Under the pieces are notes generated by a model. It saw only the letters and a program-made list of their open reading frames with translations, was not told where the DNA came from and made no database searches. The position numbers were made by a program, and so were the translations under genes. This document shows, one piece after another, positions 46,061 to 58,047 of a stretch of 64,000 nt of DNA. The stretch is from Cercis canadensis (Eukaryota > Streptophyta > Magnoliopsida > Fabales > Fabaceae): the NCBI GenBank assembly GCA_003255065.1, contig QAOA01001820.1:1-64000 (forward strand). Direction: 5' to 3'. The first letter of the stretch is position 1. Each line of letters opens with the position of its first letter.

Positions 46061-46522
46061 AAAGAAAAGTTTATTTTCTCCCCTTCAACTTAAGGTTAAT
46101 TGTACTTTACTCCCAAAACTTTAGAACATTACAAGGGAACCCCTTTAACTTTCAAAATGTGTGAAAAACCCTCAATCATAGATAAAAGTCCAAAACTAGA
46201 CGAAAAACACCACGTGCAATGCATGTGATGTCATTAATAGTCCAATCCATTCAAAAATTTCAAAATCAACAAATTTAATTAGAGGAATTTTGGTGTCAAT
46301 GAGAGAGTTTGAGGTTATTAACACTTAATTGTTAGAGATTTGGGCATTAATGAGAGGGGTTAATGAGTGTCACATGCTTCACATGTGTTGTTTTCTGTCA
46401 AATTTTGGACGGTTGTCCACAAAAGAGGGTTTTTCGCAAATTTTGATAGCTTGTAACATTTTAAAGTTTTTGGGGTAAAGTGCAACTGACCCTAAGTCGA
46501 AGGGGATAAATTTAACTTTTCC
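46061..46522. mobile_element. MITE with 110-bp inverted ends and 9-bp duplication
   Basis: 462 bp. The two ends are inverted copies over about 110 bp, including CTCCCCTTC, TTAATTGTACTTTACTCCC and GTGTGAAAAACCCTC with their complements on the right. It is flanked by an exact 9-bp duplication TAATAAATA (46,052-46,060 and 46,523-46,531). Nine-base duplications suggest a Mutator-type MITE. No coding sense. Confidence 0.85.
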
Positions 46523-46537
46523 TAATAAATAATTATG

Positions 46538-47160
46538 TTCTAATTTGAAAGTTAATTTGATAAAATAAACAAAAGCATAAGTACTTAGTTATGGTAATTG
46601 GTAAGTAATTAAGGCATACTTTATACATCTAGCAGCTAATTAAGGAATTCCTTTTAGTTAGAAAGTGTATTTGATAAGATCAACAAAATGTGAGTTATAA
46701 ATAATAGAACTTATCCTATAATATACATTAAGCCACTAATTAAGTATTTTAATTTAAAATTTAATTTGATTAGATGAACAAAAGCACAAGTATTTTATGA
46801 TAGTAAGTCAAGGCATACCCTATGCACATAATCACTACTTAAAGATTTCCTTTTAATTAGAAAGTGAATTTGATAAGATGAATAAAGGTGTAAGTTATAG
46901 GTAATAGAAGCTTATCCTTTACTTATATATGTCGTGCCACTAATTAGTGTACTTTGTCTTAATTTAAAAGTTAATTTGATAACATAAACAATAACAAGTA
47001 CTTTATCATGATAACGTAAGCCATACTTATAGATGTAGCCACTAATTAAAGATTTTCTCTTGATTATAAAGTAAATTTAATAAGATGAACAAAGGTGTAA
47101 GTTATAGGTAATAGAAACTTATGCTCTACATATACCATGGCACTACTAATTGGGCATTTT
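46538..47160. repeat. Tandem repeat, about 210-bp period, three units
   Basis: The anchor TTAATTTGAT recurs at 46,552, 46,761 and 46,971. Each unit also carries a half-unit similarity (AAAGTGNATTTGATAAGATNAAC), so a shorter ancestral unit of about 105 bp was probably doubled. The units are moderately diverged. Confidence 0.85.
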
Positions 47161-48746
47161 TCAATTTTTCACTTATAAAGTTCAAATGAAATGGATTGTA
47201 CGATATTATCTTTTCTTTATTTTAATTTGATACTAGTCATGCTCAATTGAAAAGAGTTGCATAAAATTGATTTGGCCCTTTTTTAATTTCACACCAATCA
47301 AGTATAATAAAATTAAGTCTTTTTTTAAAAANATTAAGTCTTTTTTTTTTAAAAAAATACACTAATTAAGTTCAATTGAACTTAATTTTAATTTTCTACT
47401 AATTAAGTTCAACTGAAATTAAATTATATAAAATTATATTTTTTTTCTCTCTCCAACTAACACTAATCAAATTCAAATGAGACTCAATACAATTATGTGA
47501 AATTAAAATGGGGCTTTATTTTTTCACTTTGACAATAATTAAATTCAAATGAAATAAAGTTATATGACATTACATTATGTCACATAATGATTAAATAAGG
47601 GTATTAAGGTGTGAAAATGTAAAATTAAATTGCACAAAATGATTAAATTAGAGCACTTGACTTTTAAATTATTCTCATTGTCAATGTATTATCACATTTA
47701 ATTAGATATTGATTTTTAAAACCAAAATAGCATTCAATCAAAGCATTTATGTGTGAAAATTCTTAATTTTATCACAACAACTAATGTCAAGGTCACTAGT
47801 ACTATATTGTTACTTTGAAGTTGTTGTAAACTAAGTCACATAGTCATTAAATTAAGACACTAAAATGTGAAAATTTATTATTCGGTGAAACTTTTTATTA
47901 TGTTAGAATTCTCAATAAATTTCAATTCCAATATTCACAAAGCTTGTTTTGAAAAATGTGCAAAAAAAATTCAAATATTTACATATTACATAATATGTAA
48001 TGAGCATAATTGATTTATATTTAGTTTAACCATGAAAAAATATTGAATCCTAGAGTATACAAAACATGATGTTTATCTCCATTCATATATTTTGCACAAA
48101 AAAATTTATAGAAAATTTTGGATAGTATTATGTCAAAATTTATACATAAAGAATCCCAAAATTTAAAATAAAATTATTTAAGTATGATAAAATCTCAAAA
48201 CATACATCAATAGATAGATTAGGGTGTGTGAAGAACATTGGTGCAAGAAACAAGTGAAAATATGGAGCGAGTAAGCTTCACTTTCTCACACTGTCCAAAG
48301 CAACTAGTAGGGTTTGTAAAATAGCATTATTTATCACCTTCTCTACCCGGTTTCCTACAATTCGGTTTTGTTCGACTCGGGTTAAAGTCGGACTCGACCC
48401 ATTTGAGTATTTCTAGTATTCCTTTACTGTTTGCTTCAATCATGAAATGGTTTTAGTATAAGAGTTTTGATCTACAATATCCTAACAATAATATGTGTTT
48501 CTAACACTTTCTGATGGTAGGGGATTGCTTTGCCTTGATGGAACTCATCAATGGAAGAGGCAAGGAACAAAATTTCATTGAAATATTTATGCTTTGTGGG
48601 TCACTAACACAACAATGGTGACCAAAACCGAAACGGAAGCAAGGAGAAATAGATAGAGAGATAGTATCGTGTGAAACAGAGGCAGAAAAATGTAGAAAAA
48701 ACAAAGAGAAATAGAGAGAGAGAGAGAGAGAGAGAGAGATACGAGG
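47161..48746. other. AT-rich intergenic DNA
   Basis: No gene. Recurrent ACTAATTAAGTTCAANTGAA phrases at 47,240-47,560 hint at an old tandem repeat. A single N at 47,332 is flanked by about 20 bp of repeated sequence. A (GA)n microsatellite runs from about 48,712 to 48,739, next to the insertion site of LTR F. Confidence 0.5.
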
Positions 48747-49993
48747 TGTCATAGTATACTCAAAGGTTGCTACAACACGAATGTCGAACTTTAAAAAAAT
48801 GATTAGTTTTTGAAGAGAACTTAAGAGTCACCCCCAATTGTATTAAGAAAATGAAAAACAATTGAAAAACCCCTTTTAGATTTAAAAAAAAATGTCTGCG
48901 AACCAGAGATAGTTCTGAAGTCAATTTGTTTGTGGGGAAAGTGTTAGACACCCTACAAGACCCGTCTAAAATATGGGTACCCGAAATTAATTGTACGAAC
49001 ATAATATGGCCAAAAATATATTTTATTCATCTCTCAAATAATAAACTACACAAATGCATAAGAATATTGACAACAAATTTAAACATGAAATGAATGGATG
49101 CAACTAACATGCCCTAAATCCTTGTCCGGGGTGGCGCTTACCATTACCTAATAACAATAAAGTGGGCCACTTGATATACAGATAGATCGCCTTATCCTTT
49201 TATGATAAGTAACAAGGCATGTGGATGCTACATCGAATACAATTAAAATAAAACCTAAATGAATGCAAAAATGTATGGATTTATAAATTACATCACTTTT
49301 CTTTGTCCAGTGGAGAGGGAGTTTAAGTTACATCTCAAATAAAAAGGAAAAGAAAAATTGCATCTTCGCTTCAGGACTCAAGTTGGCCTCATGTCTTCTA
49401 GCTTGGGAAAGGGGTCTGCTTACATATCACATAGCATTACCAATGCCCATAAAGAGGAAAAAAGTCATGCACTCATAGAAATTTCAATTAGTAAAAACCA
49501 ATAAGAAAGACATTAACTAAAATAGTGCAGAAACAGTAAAAGAAACAAACCCAGAACAATCCCAAAGTAGTACAAAAAGAACATAAGAAATAAGTCTAAA
49601 AAAGACAGTCCTTGACCAAGTAAAAATTGGGGAAAGAATTATAATAATAAAAAAAAAACCTCTATTTTCCAACCATAACAGCCCTCACATATTCCCAAAA
49701 CAGCATGCCAAAATAGACAAGCAAACAAACCCAAAACAGTCCCTAAAATCAAATTGAAACAATAAATGAAACTAGCAGAAAATAGCCCCTTGAACCTAGT
49801 CAAAACAGCAAGAGAAATCAACTTAAAACAGTACTTAAAATCAACTAAACAGCAAGGGAAATTAGTCTGAAACAATGTGGAAACAGCTAGTGAAACAAGT
49901 GCCAAGACAGTTCAAAAATGGTGCAGAAACAGCATAGGAATACATGCAGAAAGAGTCTTAAACAAGTGCAGAAAAATAGAAATCTTTAAATGT

Positions 49994-50330
49994 AAATTGG
50001 GAGCAGGGAAAAAAGAATATTGCTTTGAAAATTGTACATACAATAGGTATAGATCCCTCGATTCTAATGGAACAAGAAACACTCAAATCGGAGCTTTGTA
50101 GCTCCATCTAGAAATAAGAAACCAATGGCTGCCAGAGAAAACTGATAGACCTGACAATACACAAAAACAACCAATTTTAAAATCAAATTGGGAACAGGGG
50201 AGAAGAATCTTGCATTGAAAAATTTATGCATGAGAGACATACGTCTCCCAATTCTAACGGGATAAAAATTACTCATATTGAAGCCCCGTAACTCCTGCTA
50301 TAACAAAAAAACTAAGCATTGCCATGAGGG
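49994..50330. repeat. Direct duplication of about 190 bp in LTR F
   Basis: AAATTGGGAGCAGGG at 49,994 and AAATTGGGAACAGGG at 50,185 begin two similar stretches, including GATCCCTCGATTCTAATGG versus GTCTCCCAATTCTAACGGGA. The second ends near 50,330. Confidence 0.7.
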
Positions 50331-50451
50331 GGCTGACAAAACCAAGAATAGGTATTTTGATGCTTCTAGCCTAAATGTAAAATGATCTAACCATGAGAGC
50401 ACATAGGCAAATGTAGAATTATCAAGTGCTACCTTAGATGTACAAGCAGCC

Positions 50452-52834
50452 AATGTTTTAAAAGCCGGATCAGTGAGGGAATCGGTGTGGCAAAAAATAC
50501 CGGTCAGACCGCCTGGTCGAACCGATTTAACCGAAGCTTTTTCCAAAATTAAAAATTCGAAAGGAAAACATGGAAGATAAAGAACAAATCATCAAACTCA
50601 ACTTATAAGTGAAAATCTCAAACTTAAAAATTAAAATACAAAGTCTTAAAATCATCAAAACCAAATACATAAGTAAAATGCACAAGTTTTTCTGCCAGCA
50701 AAGAGAAGAGCATCAAGCCAAGAGAAGTATCATGTTTCAATATTTGTGCAAAGGCTGCAAGCTATCTTTCTGCCAAAGAATTTATAGTGAGCCTATGGGG
50801 GTTGGCCAACTTATAACTTGAAAGTGATGTCTTATCTGTACATTCATTTTTCATATCTTGTATATGTGATTTGTGAACAAGGAAACAAGACTCCATCTCC
50901 ATATTTGGATCTGGATCTGCACAAGTATATAAATCTAAAGTCTAAACCAACATGATCTAAGTATATATAGCTGTACTATTTTGCAGTACAAAGAAGGACT
51001 ACAAGTGCTAAGGAGGATAAAACTAGAAAGTTATGCAATAATACTTTAAAGTGATCACATCAGTAATACTAAGAGTATATTCATATAAGATTTTTTTTGA
51101 ATCATACAAACATGCAGAGAAAGAAATAATATGAATGGTTCAACTACAAGCTTCAACACAAATTCACATCAACGTTTTGATAAATACAATAAATGAATTG
51201 TTATCTCGACCATGTAACAAGATATATAACAATAATTTACAGCATGACCTCTATAACATATGTACATAAATCAAATTAAGTGAGCACTATAAGAGGCCAA
51301 AAAGCTATGATAATACATAATGAGCACCAATTTAAGTATACTATAGGCTTCAATAAATCAGCTTTCTTTTTCATGACTTACACATTTTGATTTCACAAAT
51401 TTTCCATCCCATAAAATTTCTCTAAGAACTAAAGCACTTCTCTGAAATATTTCAATGGAAGGAACACAACCTCTTAGCAGCAATCAAATAGGAAACTTTC
51501 TTCCTAACTAATGTTTTCTTTAAAAATTGTAAGCCAAAATAAAGCAGCTTTTACATTATCATGTGCTAAGAGAAGCATTACTTAGGAATGAGGAAACACT
51601 GTAACAGAGAAAGTAGCCATTAGATGACAGAGTCCTTTGAAGACTAATTAAGTGCATGGAAATAGAGGTTTCAACCCCCCTGCTTATTCAACTTGTTATC
51701 CCCTATGTCATCTAAGACAAGGCTAGTACTGTAATTTCGAGAAATATAGGAACAATTGTCATACTGAGTTCATATCTGCGGTAGTTTAGCTCTTTAACAG
51801 CTTATATTAGTTTACTTCATTAATCAAACTTCCAAAGTTTTATCCCTTTTGTAAAAGCAAAGAAACATAACTCCATGCAATCTTTCAATTTCATTGTCCA
51901 TAAACTTCATGTTGTCTTACAGTTTTTCACAACATGTTAAGTAATAAGAAGGACCAAAAGTCAAAATAACAGGTCATATAAATAGTCTTACTTCATTAAT
52001 AAGATGTACCAAGCTCTCCATATAATCATATATGAATACATTTTATCACTTTATAGTACACCCAATTTTCTAACAACTAATTCTATTCCAATTTTCAAAC
52101 AATAAGCTTATCAGCAGTGATATAGTTCAGAAACAAAGAGGAAGAAAAAACCAAGAACAAGAAACTTAAGCATTTTGGAAGATAATTTCAACCCAGAAAA
52201 CAATAGAAACAAATAGATAGGAAAACGCACCCAATGAAACAAAACCAATAAAACAAAAACAGAACTCAAGGAAAGTTCCGCAAACCCAACTCAATCGCCA
52301 AAATCACAAATTTCCGCTTACTCATTTCTACATTAGATGAAAGAAGTGAAACCCAGATGATAACCTGCGAGCAAGGGGGATTACATGGGTATTGATTTTG
52401 ATTTGCAACGTGTAGAGAAAGTGTACCTTTATATATTGCAGCCTCCAATAAAGCTTGCTTAACCAAAAAAACGAAGGAAAAGGAAAGGCAATGAAACAGA
52501 AGGATGCCGACATGAGAAGATAGAAACTTGTAGAGGGAATGAGGGAGAGTGAGATTGTGGCTAGGGATTTGAGAATGGATTTTGGGAAAATAGAAGCAGA
52601 ATGTTGAGGGGAGGGAGGGAGTTCAGCTGTTAGAAACAGGTGCCAAAACGGCACCGTTTTTGGAGAAAATCTGACCAAAACGTATCTCCTTTGTGAACTG
52701 GCCGGTTATTGAAAACCAGTTCACCGGTTCATACCGGTTTAACCACTCAAACGATTTTAGACCCTAAACCGAACCGGAATCCAGATCGGGCACCAGTTAA
52801 ACCACCCGGTCCAATCCGATTTTTAAAAAACTGC
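50452..52834. mobile_element. hAT-like non-autonomous element inside LTR F
   Basis: 2,383 bp. The ends are inverted relatives (AATGTTTTAAAAGCCGGAT versus GCAGTTTTTTAAAAATCGGA), followed by subterminal CCGGTTNAACCGG-type words on both sides. Flanked by an 8-bp duplication AAGCAGCC / AAGTAGCC (50,444-50,451 and 52,835-52,842, one mismatch). Eight bases and the TTTAAAAACCGG ends fit hAT. No transposase is present. Its right third reads like a plant gene leader on the minus strand, perhaps captured. Confidence 0.8.
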
Positions 52835-53048
52835 AAGTAGCCCCAAAATACTCAACAACTTTTCCAAAACAGCCAAATACAAGTGCAAAAACACTTTGCA
52901 TGATAATGAGGCAAAAACTTTCATGCATGTTACCAAGATAATAAAAAAAAAAAATCCAGCATAATTTCACGTGTAACAGCCCTCAAGGCATGGGGAAAGC
53001 AATCAAAGTGCAGCCCAAATAACAAGGAAGAATCAACACAACAACATG

Positions 53049-53069
53049 ATATATATATATATATATATG
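53049..53069. repeat. (AT)n microsatellite
   Basis: About ten AT units within LTR F. A second microsatellite, (AC)n of about 11 units, lies at 53,579-53,600. Confidence 0.9.
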
Positions 53070-54516
53070 CTACTCGCAACTCTAAAAAATCACAAATAAA
53101 ATGCCAAGAAAAAACCCCGGTAATATAAGCAGCAGCAAACCCATAAATTGCAACAAAAAAACTTTGAAACATGGTAGTCCTCAAATATGCAACATAAATT
53201 GCAAATACAATCTCTAACAAGTGCAGCGAAATTAACAACGAAAAGGCATAGAGTTGATCCCTAAATGACTTCATGCAAAATAGAACTCAATAAAAAAAAA
53301 AAAATACTAAACCAGTAAGAGCCATAAACAAGAAGCAGCTAACAGTCCTAGCTTCCAGCAAAGCACAGAGAACTCAAATGAGAACCAAGGGTTTTGATTA
53401 AGCAAAATTTAGGCTGATACAATAAAGATATGACAACATTTAAAAATAATGAAAGAACTCAGCCAAATAAATTTTAAATTTAGGGACAACTGACTTCAAT
53501 GAAAAAGAGAGACTAAACCACCTATGGACCAGCCCCTTTGACGACTACCAAACAATCATATAAAGCAGTAACCAACTCACACACACACACACACACACAA
53601 AACTAACAATAACAGCTAGCAACATCAAGACTTAAACACAAATTTCCCTACACAAATTCAAAGCAAACCAGCAATAAACCCATGAGCAGAAAATACACCA
53701 AGAATGCAATTTGAGCAAAAAACAAATAGGTAACTGAATATATATAAAAAAAAAAAAAAAGGTATAGAAAATAAGTATACTTAATAGAAAAATAGAAAGG
53801 GAACCGAATAGAAAATTTAACCCCAAAAATTGGATAGTGAAGGATGAAAGAAAACATGCCTAGCAGAATGCAAAATAAAAAGGAAAATAAACAGAACAAA
53901 TCCAATAACAAAAATAAAGAAATAGCAAGACAAGTAAAAATAGAAAGCAGATCCGAACAGACAACCAGCAAGAGAGAAAGTGAGCAAAACATATATAAAG
54001 GTCATGAATCCACAGAAAAATGAGATAAATTAATCAGAACTGAAGTCAAGGGATCAAATATTAAAACTCTCTTACCCATTATATCTCATTTATTTTCCAA
54101 TCACAAAGGATCTTTGGAGAACAATAGTGAAACAAAATAGAGAAATGCAAAAGCTCAAACAGAAAAATGGTAAACTTAGATGAAAACTGATGGAATCAAG
54201 TAAAATTTTAAAGATGGGTCACCCATTACAAAGAAAATCAGTATACATACTAAAATGAAAGAAAAAGAAAGGCTGAAACTAACATTTGTGAAAGAAACTC
54301 TTTTTTCTCTATTCGGACCTTTCTCCACTGCTACAACGCTTGAGCCACCTCTCACTCTTTAGCTTACTCTACTTTCTTGCCTCTATAGCTCTCTCTTGCT
54401 CTCTCCCTCTTTCTCTCTTTGGTCTCTGATTTTTTTCTGCTCTTCCTTTTGCTCTATTCAGTTCTCCTTCCTCTTTCACGTTTGCTCTCCTTTTTCTCAA
54501 TTTCCCCATTTTGCCC

Positions 54517-54523
54517 TTATATA
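54517..54523 (-). promoter_or_regulatory. Candidate TATA box of LTR F
   Basis: TATATAA on the minus strand within GGATATATAAGGGC, followed by a purine-rich leader-like stretch. The position, about 720 bp into the LTR, is plausible for a U3 promoter. Sequence evidence only. Confidence 0.45.
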
Positions 54524-55247
54524 TCCACCGCCCAAATCTTTCTTTTTCTTTAATTTTGGTTTTCTCCTTTTTTATTTGCTTTTTTTCCTTTAATAGAGAT
54601 AAGGTACATCTATTTGGACCAATGGGGAACAAGAGAAATTCATTCCTTGTTTTCTCATTGGTCCTCCTCCTAGATATAATGATGCAAAAAAACAACTTCT
54701 TAAAAATATCTTTATTTTTCTATTTTTATTATTCATTTACAAAAATTTTAAAACACTAAAATGAATGGGTTAAGTGGGCTAAATGAGAGATTTAAGTTTG
54801 ACTCCAAAAAAATAGACTAAGCCAAGGTGATGAGACTATGGTACATTTTATTACAAAAGCTCAAGTAAAATATATATAAAAAAAAATAAACTAAAAATTA
54901 AGAACTTATATGTTTTCAAAAATATTTTTTTTTTGTGCACAATTTTTTGAGTGATTCTTCTGAATAATGCATATTTGCAAACTAATTACACATATAAGGC
55001 ACATTTGAAACTATTTCCATAACTACGGTAGTTTTTTTTTTTACTTTTTCTCTTCAGTGTCGCATTTTGAACTGTAATGAAGAGTCGAATTTTCGTTTGA
55101 GTCTCCTTTAAGGAGCCGAATTTTGGCATANAATTCAAAAGGTGCAAGACATTGAAATTTTACTAATGCAATATCTCAAATTTCAGTTTTTTTATTTTAT
55201 TTTATGCGACAAAAAGAACCTGAACAAAGTAAGGTATCTACACGAGG

Positions 55248-56089
55248 CCACAGGTGAAAGAGTTTGAAAGAATGGGAAGGACAAAGGTAGAACCAGAGAA
55301 GCATTCCAGTTTTTCCTTCTAATCTTTTAAAAATTATTAAGCTTGATGCGTTCAGAGATAGGGGCGAAGGGAGAGAAAGAGAGGTAATGAAGGACTGGGA
55401 ATGAAATGGAAATGGGTTTTATGTATAAATTTGAGTAGTTAAGAGGGTCAACTTAATAATACTTAAAGAAAAACATAAAACCGGACAATCAAGTGGGCAT
55501 ATTTTCATCGTAGATTATGCCAAATGGAAGCATGAATGGTAATGATTTGGGCCATGGGGTTATATAACCGCATATTTTGGCGGGGGTAAGTTAAAGGAAC
55601 CCAAATCATGTATTTAATATGGAGAGAAGGGTTTTATTGGAAATGATGGTATCAAGTAAGCATTATAACCGTCAATTTTATTTGTAGGTAAATAGATGGT
55701 TGGCAAACTGGCACATGTCTAAGGTATGAATACCTTGAAAGTCATAAATCATGGATTTAATTTATAGAGAATGAGTTTATTAGAAAGAGATTCTATGGTA
55801 CCACATAAGTATGTCATATTATATTGATGTGGCAAACATTTATCATCAAAACATAATTTTAATATTTTACTATATATAAAATATAATTTATCTCATTATT
55901 TCAAACAAACTTAAAAATTGTTGACTTGAAATTATCAANATAATTTATCTCATTATTTCCAACAAACTTAAAAATTGTTGACTTGAAATTATCAATTATA
56001 TATGTTATTCACACAGTGGTTGTTTCCATGTGGTATGACATACTGCATCCATATTAAAGATATATAAGAAACCTCCTTACTGGAAATGT
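55248..56089. other. Intergenic DNA right of LTR F
   Basis: No gene. Contains an assembly join at 55,939: 55,883-55,938 and 55,940-55,995 are 56-bp near-identical copies. A stretch at 55,669-55,738 recurs at 56,948-57,018 (ATGGTTGGCAAACTGGCACA shared). Confidence 0.55.
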
Positions 56090-56938
56090 TGGGGCTGTTT
56101 GCTATTTCATGTTTTCATTTTCAATGAAAACAAAAAGTAGTCTTGAAAATGCATTTGGTTGAATTTAATAAAAGTGTTTTGCTAAAAATATTTTTTAAAT
56201 TAAGCCCAAATCTGAAAATGTCAAAAAGACGTTTCTAGTGTTTTCTACTCAAATTTTTTAAAACATGAAATGAAAAAGTAAAAATATAGTGACAATTTTG
56301 TAATTATAATGAAAACTAATTAAAACAATGTAGCATTTTTGTAATTAAAATTAAAAGAGGTTTTAAGTCTCTCTACAACACAGGCGTCATCTGTGTCACT
56401 CCCACCACCATTTGCATCATCATTTTTGTGGTGATCTGTCATTTTCAGATCTGGGGCGCATGAGATCCAACCCAAGGCATTTCCGAGCCTTGCTGAAGAA
56501 AACCTTGCACTAATCTTGGGACCTTGTTCCAACACATGAGATCATCGCAAAACCCTTACCGAAAGACGATACAGCCTGAAGAAAAGCTGACTTCTCCTAA
56601 TCTTTCCAATCAGTAGGTTCCATCTGCCCGCAGCTCGCATATGAACAAGTTTCATTGTCAACATTTTGAGTAACTTTATATATATATATATAGAGATAAA
56701 CTATTTGAAACTTTATTGAAAATAATAGAAAATATGTTAATTAAATACTTTTTATAATTTTATTTTTTAAAATTTTCATACAATGCTTTGATTGTTTTTA
56801 TTTTTTAAAAAACAGTTTTTAGCTTTGCATATTTTTTAAAATTTAGAAATTAAAAATAAAAAATATATTTTAAGAAATAAAAACTGAAAATAAAAATAAA
56901 AAAATATTTCCGAAATAAACAGACCCCAGATATCCGAT
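56090..56938. mobile_element. MITE-like element, GGGGCTGTTTG ends
   Basis: The left end TGGGGCTGTTTGCTATTTC and right end (reverse complement TGGGGTCTGTTTATTTC) form short inverted repeats, followed inward on both sides by A/T-rich TTTTCATTTTCA-like sequence. The middle has a minus-strand frame with ISARFSSARLGNALGWIS. The class, hAT or PIF-Harbinger, is unresolved, and no target duplication could be fixed. Confidence 0.5.
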
Positions 56939-57756
56939 AATTTCATCATAACCGTCATTTTATTTGGAAGTAAATGGATGGTTGGCAAACTGGCACATGT
57001 CTAAGGTATGCATACCTCAACTTTTTCTAAAGGTATGGAAACTACGGCCCAATATTAATTAACTTCCTTAATATTAATTATAATTGGTTTATTTTTGTTA
57101 ATTTGAAGTTCGTTTGTTGGATCTATTATTATGAGTCTAATTATAATTATTATTTTTACAATATATGCAAATATTTGAAATTTGTTTGCAGGGTAATCAT
57201 TATGTTATGATTATTATTCTCATTCCAATTTTCATTAAAATCTATGAACCAAGCATTAATATTCTAATTCTAATCTCAATTATATTAATGAGATATCACA
57301 TACCTTTATAGTATGATAGCATAATAATTATTTATATAAAATTATTTAATCTAAATTATTTATTTTTAACAATTAAAATTAATACTTTTTGTATCAACAT
57401 TTATTATATTATCATATTAAAAAAATATTATATACCTCTTAATTGGAATCCCCTAAATAAAATATTTTCTTATCATTGATCAAGAAACATAAAAGTGGTA
57501 GAAAAACAAAGCCTAAATAGATCACAAAAATTTATGATAATCACCCATCATACGGATTCTTCATCTAATTTGAATTTGAATACTAACTTATGTGAATTTT
57601 CATATTTAATTTATTAAAATTTAAATATTTGCACTGAAATAATATGTTATATTGTTTTCATCACTTTTTAGTTATTTTTCATTACTACATGTCGCACTCT
57701 CAATCTATTCTCCTTTACTTTTACATGTATAAATATAGATTTTAAAAATAAGTAAC
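56939..57756. other. AT-rich intergenic DNA
   Basis: No coding sense or recognised element beyond the direct repeat copy at 56,948-57,018. Confidence 0.5.
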
Positions 57757-58047
57757 TATGAGATAAAATAAAATTTATTTAAATTTAAATGTAATCATCC
57801 CAAGCGCGGCTAATGTGGCTACTAAGCTATTTCTTTGGAAAGCTCCTACTGAGATGGGAAATTCCCCGATAAAGCTGCCAGTACCAGGTGAACTCATATT
57901 GGCCAAAGTGGAAGAGAAGGAAATGGTAGAGAGAGATTTTAAATTTTGAATCAAATCTTTTAATTTTAAATATGAGATAAAATAAAATTTATTTAAATTT
58001 AAATGTATTACAAATTTTAAATTTTGAATCAAATCTTTTAATTTTAT
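57757..58047. repeat. Duplicated AT-rich block split by the NUMT
   Basis: Block R (TATGAGATAAAATAAAATTT, continuing 17 bp) occurs at 57,757-57,793 and 57,971-58,007. Block S (TTTTAAATTTTGAATCAAAT, continuing) occurs at about 57,936-57,968 and 58,013-58,045. The order is R, nad4 fragment, S, R, S. Confidence 0.85.
57794..57932 (-). pseudogene. nad4: Nuclear fragment of mitochondrial nad4 (NUMT)
   Basis: The minus strand reads STLANMSSPGTGSFIGEF, then PISVGAFQRNSLVATLAALG and MI, which follows the plant mitochondrial NADH dehydrogenase subunit 4 segment (usually TLANMSLPGTSSFIGEF). About 45 codons. It sits between direct copies of an AT-rich 37-mer (57,757-57,793 and 57,971-58,007). The subunit identity is from memory of the conserved sequence. 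Confidence 0.8.

Larger units (their letters stand above)
48747..55242 (-). mobile_element. Solo Tat-type LTR F, about 4.1 kb, interrupted by a hAT-like element
   Basis: Flanked by the exact 5-bp duplication CGAGG (48,742-48,746 and 55,243-55,247). In minus-strand sense it starts TGTAGATACCTTAC and ends ACTATGACA. Its last 500 bp match the LTR ends of C and E: a GACGGG...GGTGTCTAACAC region, TACAATTGGGGGTGACTC, GTTGTAGCAACCTT. There is no second LTR, primer site or coding region, so it is a solo LTR. A single N lies at 55,131. Confidence 0.85.

Noticed and set aside
48501..48752. Ser/Leu-rich minus-strand frame ending in a repeat
   Set aside because: Generated by the (GA)n microsatellite and neighbouring purine-rich DNA.
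53632..54005. Overlapping minus-strand frames with Phe/Leu-rich, membrane-like translations
   Set aside because: Three frames overlap in T-rich LTR DNA. The hydrophobicity comes from base composition, not a conserved membrane protein.
54369..54695. Minus-strand 108-codon frame rich in Lys, Arg and Glu
   Set aside because: It arises from a CT-rich LTR leader stretch in solo LTR F, overlaps a candidate TATA box and has no family wording.
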